64,000 nucleotides of DNA from Pseudomonas sp. GD04091 (GCF_029836165.1 NZ_JAOEBG010000005.1:248001-312000); one strand, 5' to 3'; counted from the first letter of the stretch, positions 34,452 to 42,602 are shown. Numbers and translations are program-made. Notes: generated by a model not told the origin, from the letters alone.

Positions 34452-36605
34452 ATGCCGACACCTGTAGGTCGAACCGAAACGGAGGTTCTAGCTGATCTTG
34501 TGCAGCTAACTGCCTCACCTGGCTACGTTCATGCGATTGCCTTCATATGTCACCGGGACAACCTGGTCCTGTACCGCGATGAGCTGAACCCGAAGGATAT
34601 GGCTCATCTGTTCACCAACGACCGATTATTGAGGACTGAGATCACGACTTTGCTTGGGTTGATGGTCCGCCAGGCTTTGGACATGAGCGTGCCCACCGTA
34701 GAGGTCCTGGGATATTTGGTAGAACGCACCGACACGCTGATGTTGGAGCTACACCACGCACTTTCTCGACCGATGCTTTCATCTCTGACGGCCCAAGCGG
34801 TCAGCGGTAGCACAGCCGAGATAGGCTGGGACGGTATGTCCATGCGGGAGCCGATTTTTTATGGAACCGAGTCCGCATATAGTTTCCAGTACCGAGATTT
34901 ACTTCCCACAAAGTACGGCGCGGACGATACCTGGCTCGTTGAAAAAATGGGCTTCACCATCACCCAGGCCCAGTTGGTCGCTAGCACAATGTGTAACCTA
35001 ATGGACGAGAAGGCGTGCGCGACTTTTGCCAAGTCCAGAGCCCCAGTGATTGACCCCCACATATTGATAGGAGCGTTCGAATATTCAGCACAGCTTGTTG
35101 CGGACTCAAGCGGGCTGGATGTTCCCATTGTCGAAGCTGTTTTCGGTGCATTGACGCTAACTGGCGATAACCTGCAGTTCCAAACCATTGGCGATTTCAA
35201 CGCGGTCGCTGCCACACCGTTGCTGCCAACCGGTCGCGGTACTGTGTTGCTGTTCCAGCACTACGCAATTTATGAGGCACTTTATGAGTCGCCCTTTTTT
35301 TGGATGTGGGCCGACAAGCCGTACCGGCCGACTGCTATGGAGCATCGCGGTGCATTTGCAGAGCAGTTCTCAGCGCTGAGATTGAGAGCCGTTTTCGGTC
35401 AGGACAACGTGCATACCAATGTGAATTTGTTCAAGGGCAAGGACGTTGCGGGTGAAGCAGACGTGCTGGTGGTGTTCGGGGATCGACTGATCATCATCCA
35501 AGCCAAGGCGAAAAAGCTGACCCTTGAGGCTAGAAAAGGCAATGACGGACAACTAAAGTCCGACTTCGCCGCTGCCATTCAGCAGTCCTACGATCAGGGA
35601 TGGATTTGCGCCAATATTATCGTGGAGGGAGAGTGCAGACTGGAGAATGATCAAGGTCGAGAATTGAAGCTTCCTCATCCTCCTAAAGAGATCTATCTTT
35701 TCAGCGTCGTTTCTGAACACTATCCGGCATTAGCTTTTCAATCCAGTCAGTACCTAACTTACCAGACGACTGAGGTGATCAAAGCGCCACTCGTTATGGA
35801 CGTCTTCCTCTTGGACGCTATTGCGGAGATGTTAACGTCACCGCTGAGGTTCCTCAGCTACATTCGTCTACGGATTGCCGCAGCCGGTAAGGTGAATCTG
35901 AGTCATGAACTGACGGCCTTGGGATTCCATCTTAAACGAAACATGTGGCTTGATGAGGAATTCAGCTACGTGATGATTGATGACTCATATGCAGTCGATC
36001 TCGATACCGCTATGACTGTACGGCGGGAGGGGCATCCCGGCAAGCATACACCTGAAGGCATACTGACTAGATTGGCAGGCACGCGCTATGAGCAGGTTAT
36101 TTCTCAGATCGAAGCTGAGGCCAATCCTGCAACGCTTGAACTCGGACTTCAGCTTTTAGCCATGAATGAGGATGCTGCTTTTAATGTGCATCGTGGGCTG
36201 GAAGCCATTACTCGTATGACGCGAGAGGATGGGCAGGGGCACGACTTTACGATCGGGGCTGAGCAAGGTAACTCCGGGATCTGCTTCCACTCTAATAGAA
36301 TGCCGTCGCCGGCAGCGATGCGCCGGCTGCAATTCCATTGCCACAAGCGTAAGTACATTATGCGATCAGATACTTGGTTTGGCTTGGCTGTCGACGGGGA
36401 TTGTGACATTCAATTCGGCGTAACTTTGAATTTTCCCTGGACTGAGTCTGATCAGATGGACGAACTCACCAGAGATGCTCAGGCGCCAGCGCCAATATCA
36501 TCGTTAAAGTCTCTCATACGCCAGTCGAATGGGAGGAAAGTGGGTCGGAACGAACCCTGCCCCTGCCGGAGTGGGAAAAAATACAAAAAGTGCTGTATGT
36601 CTTAG
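34452..36605 (+). CDS. large SEC-C-motif protein with nuclease-like core, putative defence protein
   Basis: A 717-residue protein of unrecognised overall family. Residues ~325-370 read as NERD/PD-(D/E)xK-like nuclease strands: VHTNVNLFKGKDVAGEADVL, then GDRLIIIQAKAKKLTLEARK, giving E-x-D and Q-A-K in the expected spacing. The last 20 residues are a SEC-C zinc knuckle (GRNEPCPCRSGKKYKKCC). The rest is mixed alpha/beta with no membrane segment. It is a stand-alone gene in island cargo beside a DUF3800 gene. A DNA-targeting defence role is an inference from the nuclease-like core. Confidence 0.62.
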   Translation: MPTPVGRTETEVLADLVQLTASPGYVHAIAFICHRDNLVLYRDELNPKDMAHLFTNDRLLRTEITTLLGLMVRQALDMSVPTVEVLGYLVERTDTLMLELHHALSRPMLSSLTAQAVSGSTAEIGWDGMSMREPIFYGTESAYSFQYRDLLPTKYGADDTWLVEKMGFTITQAQLVASTMCNLMDEKACATFAKSRAPVIDPHILIGAFEYSAQLVADSSGLDVPIVEAVFGALTLTGDNLQFQTIGDFNAVAATPLLPTGRGTVLLFQHYAIYEALYESPFFWMWADKPYRPTAMEHRGAFAEQFSALRLRAVFGQDNVHTNVNLFKGKDVAGEADVLVVFGDRLIIIQAKAKKLTLEARKGNDGQLKSDFAAAIQQSYDQGWICANIIVEGECRLENDQGRELKLPHPPKEIYLFSVVSEHYPALAFQSSQYLTYQTTEVIKAPLVMDVFLLDAIAEMLTSPLRFLSYIRLRIAAAGKVNLSHELTALGFHLKRNMWLDEEFSYVMIDDSYAVDLDTAMTVRREGHPGKHTPEGILTRLAGTRYEQVISQIEAEANPATLELGLQLLAMNEDAAFNVHRGLEAITRMTREDGQGHDFTIGAEQGNSGICFHSNRMPSPAAMRRLQFHCHKRKYIMRSDTWFGLAVDGDCDIQFGVTLNFPWTESDQMDELTRDAQAPAPISSLKSLIRQSNGRKVGRNEPCPCRSGKKYKKCCMS

Positions 36606-36671
36606 CCTGGTTAATGAGCAGCAGGTTCACCGAAGGGGAGTAGTGGACACCTATACGCTCAACCGAAGCCT

Positions 36672-37412
36672 TCACATTAGGGAGCGAATACCGAGCAAGG
36701 CAGCGAGGTGTCCTGGATAAAACCAATAGCTCCACTGAGTCACAGGCGGAACCCTGAAAGGCATACGCGACCACAGAACTATCAGTCCGAGAAGTGGCGC
36801 CAGAGCAGCCAGTATGAGGGCGGCCAAGGCAGCGGGCTCCAAGTGGATGGCTTGCGAAAAAAGCCCTGTACGCGAATTGGCTAGCACGCACAGTACAACC
36901 GGGACCATCGCGAAAAATTCCGGGCGCTTGATCGCAAGTACTAAAGCCGCTGGTACCAATACCCCGTAAAACCCGTACATCAGTGGATCTGCGAAAACAC
37001 TGGCGAAACCGAGTGCTATGGCAGCCATCAAGAGGCTGGACCAGTTCCGGTGGTGGACTCCCCAGGCAACCATCAACCCCAAGATCAGCGTGAAAAGCAC
37101 GTTAAACGTGCCTGAGCTACTGATCATTCGGTACGGGACCTCCGAGATGGCAGCGAACAGCACCATCAGCGCGAGATATCGGCCATTACTACGGGTGAAG
37201 AGTTCGCCCGGCTGGGTGCGTGCGACGTTGATTGCGATAGCGAGGCAGAACAGGGGAAACGAAAGTCTACCCAGGACGAAAAGATCCTCTGCACCAGGCC
37301 ATACCAAACGCATGTGGTCAAAAACCATCGTGAGGAGAGCGATCCACTTGATCAAGTCTTGTTCTGCGTTGCGTGGCTTTGTAGGGGCCGTGTCCCGGCT
37401 TTGTACGTTCAA
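36672..37412 (-). CDS. TraX-family membrane acyltransferase-like protein
   Basis: A 246-residue integral membrane protein with about 7-8 hydrophobic segments. The N-terminal DLIKWIALLTMVFDHMRLVW and FLGRLSFPLF-like VLGRLSFPLFCLAIAI are typical of TraX, the F-pilin N-acetylase family. Similar proteins occur widely on chromosomes and islands without a pilus. No other conjugation gene is present, so transfer function is doubtful. Its ATG overlaps the upstream YqaA-like stop by 4 bp. Confidence 0.82.
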   Translation of the reverse strand: MNVQSRDTAPTKPRNAEQDLIKWIALLTMVFDHMRLVWPGAEDLFVLGRLSFPLFCLAIAINVARTQPGELFTRSNGRYLALMVLFAAISEVPYRMISSSGTFNVLFTLILGLMVAWGVHHRNWSSLLMAAIALGFASVFADPLMYGFYGVLVPAALVLAIKRPEFFAMVPVVLCVLANSRTGLFSQAIHLEPAALAALILAALAPLLGLIVLWSRMPFRVPPVTQWSYWFYPGHLAALLGIRSLM

Positions 37413-37852
37413 GGCATACTTCCCAGGACAAGCATGGTGAGAATGAGGTACCGAGCGCCCTTGGCCACCGAGACGATCAGAAGAAAGCGCCAGAGCGGCT
37501 CTCTCATGATGCCCGCGACAAGGGTCAGGGGGTCTCCTATCAGCGGGACCCAGCTGAGCAGGAGAGACCAGTAGCCATAGCGGTGGTACACGTTCTGCGC
37601 TTTCTGCAGCTTGTCAGGACCTACTGGGAACCAGCGGCGATCCCGGTAACGCTCAACCCCCAACCCTAGCAGCCAGTTCACCACAGAACCCAGCACGTTG
37701 CCCAAGGTGGCAACGGTCAAAAGCAGCAGGGGATCGTAATACTCAGAGACCAGCATCCCTGCAAGCACTGCCTCGGACTGCATTGGAAGCAGAGTCGCAG
37801 CACCGAATGCGGCCAGGAATAGACCTAGGTAACTGCCAAGGGCCAACATCAT
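37409..37852 (-). CDS. YqaA-family membrane protein (DedA/VTT-like)
   Basis: A 147-residue inner-membrane protein with 4 hydrophobic segments. LLTVATLGNVLGSVVNWLLG followed by GVERYRDRRWF matches the YqaA group of the SNARE-associated (VTT/DedA) family, which includes lipid scramblases. AAGG precedes the ATG-ATG pair at 37852. Longer readings to 37939 would overlap the repressor gene and are unlikely. It is cotranslated with TraX. The link to metal handling is only positional. Confidence 0.78.
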   Translation of the reverse strand: MMLALGSYLGLFLAAFGAATLLPMQSEAVLAGMLVSEYYDPLLLLTVATLGNVLGSVVNWLLGLGVERYRDRRWFPVGPDKLQKAQNVYHRYGYWSLLLSWVPLIGDPLTLVAGIMREPLWRFLLIVSVAKGARYLILTMLVLGSMP

Positions 37853-37886
37853 GGTGACCGCCTTACGGGCAAGCGATGGACAACCT

Positions 37887-38192
37887 TTAGAGGTATTTGG
37901 TGATCTGCTTGAATTCGTCGATTGCGGATCGATCACCATTGCTCAAAGCGGTAACCGAATCTTCCAGGCAGTGATCGATATGGTCTTGAATGAGCGTGCG
38001 CTTGGCTTGGCAAACTGCCTTTTCGACAGCATGTAGCTGCTGGGCGATGTCTACGCACTCACGGCCTTCTTCGATCATGGTAATGATGCTGCGCAGATGG
38101 CCGTCAGCACGTTTCAGGCGTTTGATGATTGCTTCGTGACTCTGATGAGTATGGGTGTGGCCATGGATATGTTCATGGACTGGCTCGGTCAT
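37887..38192 (-). CDS. CsoR/RcnR-family metal-sensing repressor with His-rich N-terminus
   Basis: A 101-residue all-helical repressor (DUF156 family). The helix-1 segment IIKRLKRADGHLRSIITMIE is typical. The metal-ligand set reads Cys in GRECVDIAQQL, then His and Cys in QDHIDHCLED spaced four apart. That C-H-C pattern is the Cu(I) fingerprint of CsoR. Uniquely, the N-terminus carries a His-rich tail (HEHIHGHTHTHQSH), more like Ni/Co sensors of the RcnR/DmeR type. It is divergent from the 38300 gene, across a CCCCCTAGGGGG operator. Cu(I) or Ni/Co sensing cannot be decided here. Confidence 0.85.
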   Translation of the reverse strand: MTEPVHEHIHGHTHTHQSHEAIIKRLKRADGHLRSIITMIEEGRECVDIAQQLHAVEKAVCQAKRTLIQDHIDHCLEDSVTALSNGDRSAIDEFKQITKYL

Positions 38193-38230
38193 GGCTTGAG
38201 TCTCGGACGGCTTTACATTAGGCTTGCATG

Positions 38231-38250
38231 CTATCCCCCTAGGGGGGTTA
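38231..38250. promoter_or_regulatory. G-tract palindrome, operator for the CsoR/RcnR-type repressor
   Basis: TATCCCCCTAGGGGGGTTA contains the perfect core CCCCCTAGGGGG (38235-38246). C/G-tract dyads of this kind are the known operators of CsoR/RcnR/FrmR proteins. It lies 38 bp from the repressor start and 50 bp from the divergent gene, so it could control both. Confidence 0.8.
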
Positions 38251-38299
38251 GGTCAAACGTGTCCGTTTGCTAGTCCGTATCCGTTACGAAGGCGTCAGG

Positions 38300-38659
38300 A
38301 TGTCTCGCCGTCTACTTTCAGCGACCATGACTGTGTTTCTGGCTATAGCCTTTCTGCTGGCTTGGACCGGTCACGCCTATTCGCTTTCAGTGCCGACGCA
38401 GAGCCCTGTGTACAGCAAGCAGGTAGTCCAGCACGGGCATGACCATGCTGAGTCCTCCTGGAGCTGTGCCCAGTGCGCAGACCACTATCACTCACCGCTT
38501 ACCCCTGACCATCAGCACGAGACGCCTCAACTCACGTCCTCCGTCCAGCTTTTTTCTACTTTCGAGCCCTCGGTTCGCATGGGATTACCCGGCGATTCAG
38601 TGCCTCGACCGCCTATTTTCCGCATCGAGCGCCCACCTCGTCCTCTACTTGCCTGCTGA
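38300..38659 (+). CDS. secreted His/Cys-rich metal-linked protein (CzcI-like?)
   Basis: A 119-residue precursor with a signal peptide (TMTVFLAIAFLLAWTGHAYS). The mature part has a putative metal site VVQHGHDHAESSWSCAQCAD, then HYHSPLTPDHQHE, and ends RPPIFRIERPPRPLLAC. The closing Pro/Arg motif recalls CzcI-like periplasmic proteins, but the match is weak. It is the first gene of a + strand unit with HupE-like, anchor and lipoprotein genes, directly behind the CsoR-type operator. Periplasmic metal binding is inferred. Confidence 0.68.
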   Translation: MSRRLLSATMTVFLAIAFLLAWTGHAYSLSVPTQSPVYSKQVVQHGHDHAESSWSCAQCADHYHSPLTPDHQHETPQLTSSVQLFSTFEPSVRMGLPGDSVPRPPIFRIERPPRPLLAC

Positions 38660-38706
38660 CATCAGCCGCTTAGCGGCTCACGATCATTGCAAGAAAGGGT
38701 TTATCC

Positions 38707-39444
38707 ATGCATCTGCACTCGATAACGGGTAGGGGACTGTTCGCCACGCGTTCACGCCACCCATTGTTTCTGCTGTTCCTGTTGGTTGCTTCCCTGTTCA
38801 TTGGCATGCCAGAAGCCTTGGCCCATGCTGTAGCAGAGGGTGACAAGGGCTTTATCCAGGAAAGCACAGGGGTCATGTTGATCCCGTTCATCTACATGGG
38901 CGCCAAGCACATGATGACGGGCTACGACCATCTGCTGTTCCTTTTCGGCGTCATCTTCTTCCTCTATCGCCTGAAGGACGTTGGCCTTTACGTCACGCTG
39001 TTTGCTGTTGGCCACTCGGTGACCTTGTTGTTTGGGGTGCTGACGGAGATCAGCATCAGCTCGTACATCATCGACGCGATCATCGGCTTCTCGGTGGTCT
39101 ACAAGGCTTTGGACAACCTGGGCGCCTTCAAGCGCTGGTTCGGCTATCAGCCTAATACAAAGGCCGCGACCTTGATCTTCGGCCTCCTGCATGGTTTCGG
39201 CCTGGCCACCAAGATCCAGGAGTACGAGATTTCGGCGGATGGCCTGATCCCCAACCTGATTGCCTTCAACGTAGGCGTCGAAATCGGCCAGCTTTTGGCG
39301 CTGAGCGCAATCCTCATCCTGATGGGGTTCTGGCGCAGCACACCAAGCTTCTGGCGCCATGCCTATACCGCCAACGTTGCCATGATGAGCGCCGGTTTCC
39401 TCTTGATGGGTTACCAGATTACCGGCCTGTTTATCTCTGCTTAA
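38707..39444 (+). CDS. HupE/UreJ-family membrane protein
   Basis: A 245-residue membrane protein with a signal-like N-terminus and about 6 further segments. GAKHMMTGYDHLLFLFGVIF carries the HxxxGxDHxLF signature of HupE/UreJ. HupE proteins are secondary nickel (sometimes cobalt) permeases. Additional His residues (GHSVTLLFGV and LLHGFGLATK) fit a transition-metal channel. It sits 47 bp after the CzcI-like gene and 12 bp before the anchor gene. No urease or hydrogenase genes are nearby, so it serves the metal locus itself. Confidence 0.82.
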   Translation: MHLHSITGRGLFATRSRHPLFLLFLLVASLFIGMPEALAHAVAEGDKGFIQESTGVMLIPFIYMGAKHMMTGYDHLLFLFGVIFFLYRLKDVGLYVTLFAVGHSVTLLFGVLTEISISSYIIDAIIGFSVVYKALDNLGAFKRWFGYQPNTKAATLIFGLLHGFGLATKIQEYEISADGLIPNLIAFNVGVEIGQLLALSAILILMGFWRSTPSFWRHAYTANVAMMSAGFLLMGYQITGLFISA

Positions 39445-39456
39445 GGACCTTCGATC

Positions 39457-40134
39457 ATGTTCAATTCTCCACTTCCTTCGGCAAGTGAACTGCCGTCCAG
39501 CCGTCAACTCGTCCGTTCCTCTGTTATCGCGTTTGCCGTTGCGATGGGGCTGCTCGTTACCGTTGTAATGCCATCGGAATACGCGGTGGACCCGACAGGC
39601 GTCGGTCGTGCCATGGGCCTCACCCAGATGGGGGAGATCAAGATCACATTGGCTCAGGAGGCTCTGGCTGATGAGTTGGCTGCGCAACAGGCCAAAGCAC
39701 CTGTTGCCGCGGTAGCGGCTACACCGGCTCCGGCTCCTGCACCTGTTCAGGCACCTGCACCGGTTCAGCAGCTTGCAGCTGTGCAACCCGCTCAGCCAGC
39801 CGCTCAAAAGTCAGCCGCGAAGTCTGACGAGGTTACGTTGACCCTCAAACCTGGCGAGGGTCGTGAGATCAAGCTGGAGATGCTCAAGGGCAGCGTGGTT
39901 TCTTACCAATGGACGGCCTCCGGTCCAGTCAACCACGATACCCACGGTGAGACTTACAACGCTGCGCAAGGCGATTTCCACAGTTACAGCAAGGGGCGTC
40001 AGGTCAAAGGCGATAACGGCGAGCTGACAGCGCTGTTCGATGGAACCCACGGCTGGTTCTGGCGTAACCGCACCTCGGGCAATGTGACCATCGCGCTGCA
40101 GACATCAGGCGACTATCTGAACGTCAAGAAGTAA
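39457..40134 (+). CDS. single-pass transmembrane anchor protein
   Basis: A 225-residue protein. One membrane segment lies near residues 22-42 (SSVIAFAVAMGLLVTVVMPS), followed by an Ala/Pro-rich linker (APAPVQAPAPVQQLAA region, ~80-120) and a C-terminal beta-rich periplasmic domain (VSYQWTASGPVNHDTHGETY, then GTHGWFWRNRTSGNVTIALQ). This domain order recurs next to HupE-like genes in proteobacterial metal loci. The His/Trp-rich domain may bind or present a metal ion to the HupE channel (inferred). Confidence 0.72.
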   Translation: MFNSPLPSASELPSSRQLVRSSVIAFAVAMGLLVTVVMPSEYAVDPTGVGRAMGLTQMGEIKITLAQEALADELAAQQAKAPVAAVAATPAPAPAPVQAPAPVQQLAAVQPAQPAAQKSAAKSDEVTLTLKPGEGREIKLEMLKGSVVSYQWTASGPVNHDTHGETYNAAQGDFHSYSKGRQVKGDNGELTALFDGTHGWFWRNRTSGNVTIALQTSGDYLNVKK

Positions 40135-40206
40135 ACCGCGACCGGCGCCCATGTCGAGTGCGGGGGGCCGGTTTTACCTACAGTCAATTTTCCGGAATTT
40201 TGCCAA

Positions 40207-40329
40207 ATGGCTATCAAACTGACCCGTTCCATCATGATGATCTGCTTGCTCGGCCTCTTGACCGCCTGTGGCGGTACAGAAACCGAGGGCACCTCTGGTT
40301 CAGAGGGCCATGGGCACTCTCACGAGTGA
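40207..40329 (+). CDS. very small His-tailed lipoprotein (40 residues)
   Basis: This short gene encodes a lipoprotein signal ending LLGLLTAC, followed by a tail ending SEGHGHSHE. The clustered His residues could bind metal at the membrane surface. It lies 72 bp after the anchor gene and is followed by a strong stem-loop (40336-40361), so it closes the HupE/anchor transcription unit. Confidence 0.68.
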   Translation: MAIKLTRSIMMICLLGLLTACGGTETEGTSGSEGHGHSHE

Positions 40330-40335
40330 TTGAAC

Positions 40336-40361
40336 GTTGCGGGGTCGCTCGGCCCCGCAAC
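40336..40361. terminator. strong stem-loop ending the HupE/anchor unit
   Basis: GTTGCGGGG (40336-40344) pairs perfectly with CCCCGCAAC (40353-40361) six bases after the lipoprotein stop. A short T-containing tail (TGTCTCCGTT) follows. Confidence 0.7.
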
Positions 40362-40484
40362 TGTCTCCGTTCATCCCCCATCGATAGGCCACCACGCTAA
40401 TTACCTGACGTGTAACAGGTGGGGTGATCAGGTTGAGCTATAACCCGTAATGCACATGTCAGAAAGCCTGGGAGAGGGCCTCAC

Positions 40485-40955
40485 ATGCGTTTACGGGACT
40501 TTTTCGTTGGAAGGGATGCAACTGCGCGCCTTATGCAGTTCGATTTGCTGCGCTGGTTTTCCATTGTGAGTGTCCTGATCATCACTCTGGTCGCATTGGG
40601 CCTGGGTTTCATCGCCTCTCGATTCGTTGTGAACGAAAGCATCCAGCGCGATGCGGCCCTCACTGCACAATTCATTCAGTCGCTGGCTTCCAGTGAGTTG
40701 AGCAAACATTACTTGCCAAACCGTCAGATGGGGGAGGTGTTGGACCCTCGGGCCGATATCGTTCTATCGAACCAGGAGCGCATTCGGCGACAAACTGCCC
40801 GCCGAGAGTTTCTGGCACACATCGACAACATTTCGAAGCAACCTGATTCGTTACTGATCAACATCTACGCCCCTGACAACGTCGTGATCTGGTCAAGCAA
40901 TCCAGCACTGGTCGGCATGCAAATATGGGGTCATGCCGAGATAAAGGAAAATTAG
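40485..40955 (+). pseudogene. sensor kinase N-terminal fragment cut by a Tn3-type terminus
   Basis: The reading frame gives 156 residues: a membrane segment (FSIVSVLIITLVALGLGFIA, ~27-46) and the start of a periplasmic sensor domain (SIQRDAALTAQFIQSLASSE, then LINIYAPDNVVIWSSNPALV). No HAMP, dimerisation or ATPase domain follows. The last ~10 codons (from about 40927) lie inside a Tn4651-type terminal repeat, so the gene was truncated by transposon insertion. It was probably the sensor of a metal or redox two-component system. Confidence 0.78.
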
Positions 40956-40978
40956 GACATACGCGCTGCAACTGATTG
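40927..40978 (+). repeat. Tn4651-type terminal repeat, copy 1
   Basis: It begins GGGGTCATGCCGAGATAAAG and continues through AAAATTAGGACATACGC to GCTGCAACTGATTG. The pattern GCCGAGATAA-AAATTAGGACAT is the long terminal repeat of the Tn4651/Tn4652 branch. It interrupts the sensor kinase gene. Confidence 0.75.
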
Positions 40979-41071
40979 TATTTAAATATTTTTCTAGCGT
41001 CGCTGAGCTGCTCAGGGTGGGCTTTATAGGCTTTTATAGTCAATTATAGAAACGGCTCTGAACGCCTGATT

Positions 41072-41124
41072 GAGGTTATGCCGAGGCAAGGGGGAAATTC
41101 ACTCATTTGTCCTGTAACTCATTG
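41072..41124 (+). repeat. Tn4651-type terminal repeat, copy 2 (diverged)
   Basis: It begins GAGGTTATGCCGAGGCAAGG, is followed by GGGAAATTCACTCATTTG, and ends TCCTGTAACTCATTG. It has the same orientation as copies 1 and 3 and is the most diverged of the three. Confidence 0.65.
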
Positions 41125-41149
41125 TTATTAATGAGTTTATTTCGACAAG

Positions 41150-41200
41150 AGGGCGTGCCGAGATAAGGCAAAAATTAGGGCATTCGCTCTGTAACTTGCC
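41150..41200 (+). repeat. Tn4651-type terminal repeat, copy 3
   Basis: It contains GTGCCGAGATAAGGCAAAAA followed by TTAGGGCATTCGCTCTGTAA. It is the closest of the three to the canonical repeat, although its first bases are altered. All three copies point right, so they cannot be the two ends of one element. Confidence 0.72.
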
Positions 41201-41301
41201 GCACTTAAACGAACAGATTGGAAATCCTGCTCAAGCGAAGGCGCGCTTAGCGTAATGGCTTCAGCCAGATACCGCTGAGGATCAGTTCGGCCTGCTGCGA
41301 A

Positions 41302-41469
41302 TTAAGTAGGCCGATCTGGAGTTGGCAAAGGTACTGGGGTGTCGGTATCAAGGCTCTGAGCCCAAGTCTCGACCAATGCGTGATCGATCACCAAACCCTC
41401 GCTCACGTCGGCCAATGCCTCGCGTGTTAGATCAGCGAGTCGTTGGTCGTGATTTATTGAATTGGCCAT
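41302..41469 (-). CDS. 55-residue antitoxin-like protein (RelB/ParD-like)
   Basis: The encoded peptide begins MANSINHDQRLADLTREALA and continues DVSEGLVIDHALVETWAQSL before a Pro-rich tail. The LxDVxxGxVIDHxxVxxWAxSL pattern is common in short ParD/CopG-type antitoxins. No toxin gene follows on the same strand before the terminal repeats, so the partner may be upstream (the 159- or 214-residue genes) or lost. It lies 28 bp after the 159-residue gene, in the same direction. Confidence 0.6.
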   Translation of the reverse strand: MANSINHDQRLADLTREALADVSEGLVIDHALVETWAQSLDTDTPVPLPTPDRPT

Positions 41470-41497
41470 TCCCCGTCCATTTTGCCGTGCTCTGCTG

Positions 41498-41977
41498 CTA
41501 GCTGACGGGCGTTGGCTCTGAATAGCCCGTCTTCACGCCCTGGGTGGCCGCGTAATGGCGGGTTTGGAAAGCCAGGACATCCTGCATCTGCTTGCTGACG
41601 TCCTCTTCAAGCCCCCATTCATAGGCCAGCTTGTCGAGTTGGTAGCGAGAGACAAGCTGGGTCGCACGCGGTGAGCGCTCTGCTGGTTTCAGGTTTGACC
41701 AACTGCTGACAAAGCCTTTTAGGCGCGCGGCTTTGTCCGTTGATACACAGGGAAAGCGACGCAGCAGGTCGACGAGATAGAGGGCACGCAGCTTCTGTTC
41801 AGGCTGGCGCAGCTTGCCTGCCACTTCACGCTGCAGTACTGGCACGAGGTCGCGCTCTTCGTACCACAACTGCTTGGCGAGCTCCACAAGAGCATCGGAC
41901 GCAACTTGGCTAAGACGCTGCTGGGTGACAGTCTCCAGAAGCGTGCCAAAGCTTTGTTTACGATCCAGACGTGGCAT
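41498..41977 (-). CDS. hypothetical helical protein, partner of the nucleotidyltransferase
   Basis: A 159-residue, charged, helix-rich protein with no signal peptide ([20 protein letters not shown], then [20 protein letters not shown]). No family was recognised. GGAGG lies 9 nt before the ATG at 41977, so this start is preferred to the one at 41986. It overlaps the nucleotidyltransferase gene by 20 bp. This coupling to an NTase-fold gene in a transposon is typical of toxin-antitoxin pairs; which is toxin is unknown. Confidence 0.65.
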   Translation of the reverse strand: MPRLDRKQSFGTLLETVTQQRLSQVASDALVELAKQLWYEERDLVPVLQREVAGKLRQPEQKLRALYLVDLLRRFPCVSTDKAARLKGFVSSWSNLKPAERSPRATQLVSRYQLDKLAYEWGLEEDVSKQMQDVLAFQTRHYAATQGVKTGYSEPTPVS

Positions 41978-42602
41978 CTCGCCCATCCTCCAGGTACTTC
42001 GCTGTGACCAGTTTCAGGCAGCCTAGCATTGCACTTCGGTTGCCCACGGCATAATCGATTGCCTCTGTTGCTAGTGTAACAAACTGGCCGACATCGACAC
42101 GGCCACATTCGATGAGCTGTTCGATATCAGATTGATCGTTTTCCGTAAAGCGGCCGAGCTTGGAGATGGCCAGATCCACGCCGGCGGCAACGAAGATATG
42201 TAGCGGCTGCTCACCCTCGAAACCCTCCATGGGGATGGCGCGCTCGCGGTAATCCTCGTGCAGTGGCCCGAGGGCATTGGTGTAGTTCTGGTCCAGGTAC
42301 ACCTGCAAGTCGCGGCCGTCGCCGTCCTCATATCCCTCTGGCGGTGTGTAGACGGCCATGATCTCGTCCTTACGCAGCACACGGGCCGCCTCGATCTCCG
42401 CATCGATGTCCGCACTACCACGCGCATGGGTGAGCAGGTGCACCGCGCAGCCGCCGAAGACGAAGACCTTGAGTGAGCCTGGCGGATTGCCATCCAGTAG
42501 CGGCAAGGCCCGGGCGAACAGATTACCAATGGCCTGGCCCAGCGGCGTAGTCAGCCGGACAGGTTCCGCAGCCCCCTCATCGGCAGTCTCAAGTAGTGTC
42601 AT
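41958..42602 (-). CDS. DUF6036-like nucleotidyltransferase
   Basis: A 214-residue protein. [24 protein letters not shown] (residues ~48-71, read as FGG then SADIDAE) is the GGxA...DxD active site of the nucleotidyltransferase fold, as in DUF6036 and AbiEii/MenT-like enzymes. [21 protein letters not shown] is the helical domain that follows in the family. GGAGGTGGAG precedes the ATG at 42602. It is the first of three genes in one direction inside the Tn3-type element, suggesting an addiction or defence module. Target nucleotide or RNA unknown. Confidence 0.75.
   Translation of the reverse strand: MTLLETADEGAAEPVRLTTPLGQAIGNLFARALPLLDGNPPGSLKVFVFGGCAVHLLTHARGSADIDAEIEAARVLRKDEIMAVYTPPEGYEDGDGRDLQVYLDQNYTNALGPLHEDYRERAIPMEGFEGEQPLHIFVAAGVDLAISKLGRFTENDQSDIEQLIECGRVDVGQFVTLATEAIDYAVGNRSAMLGCLKLVTAKYLEDGRDATSGS

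Noticed and set aside
36672..37412. TraX-like gene as evidence that the island is conjugative
   Set aside because: No relaxase, coupling protein or type IV secretion gene was seen; TraX-like proteins occur widely without conjugation.
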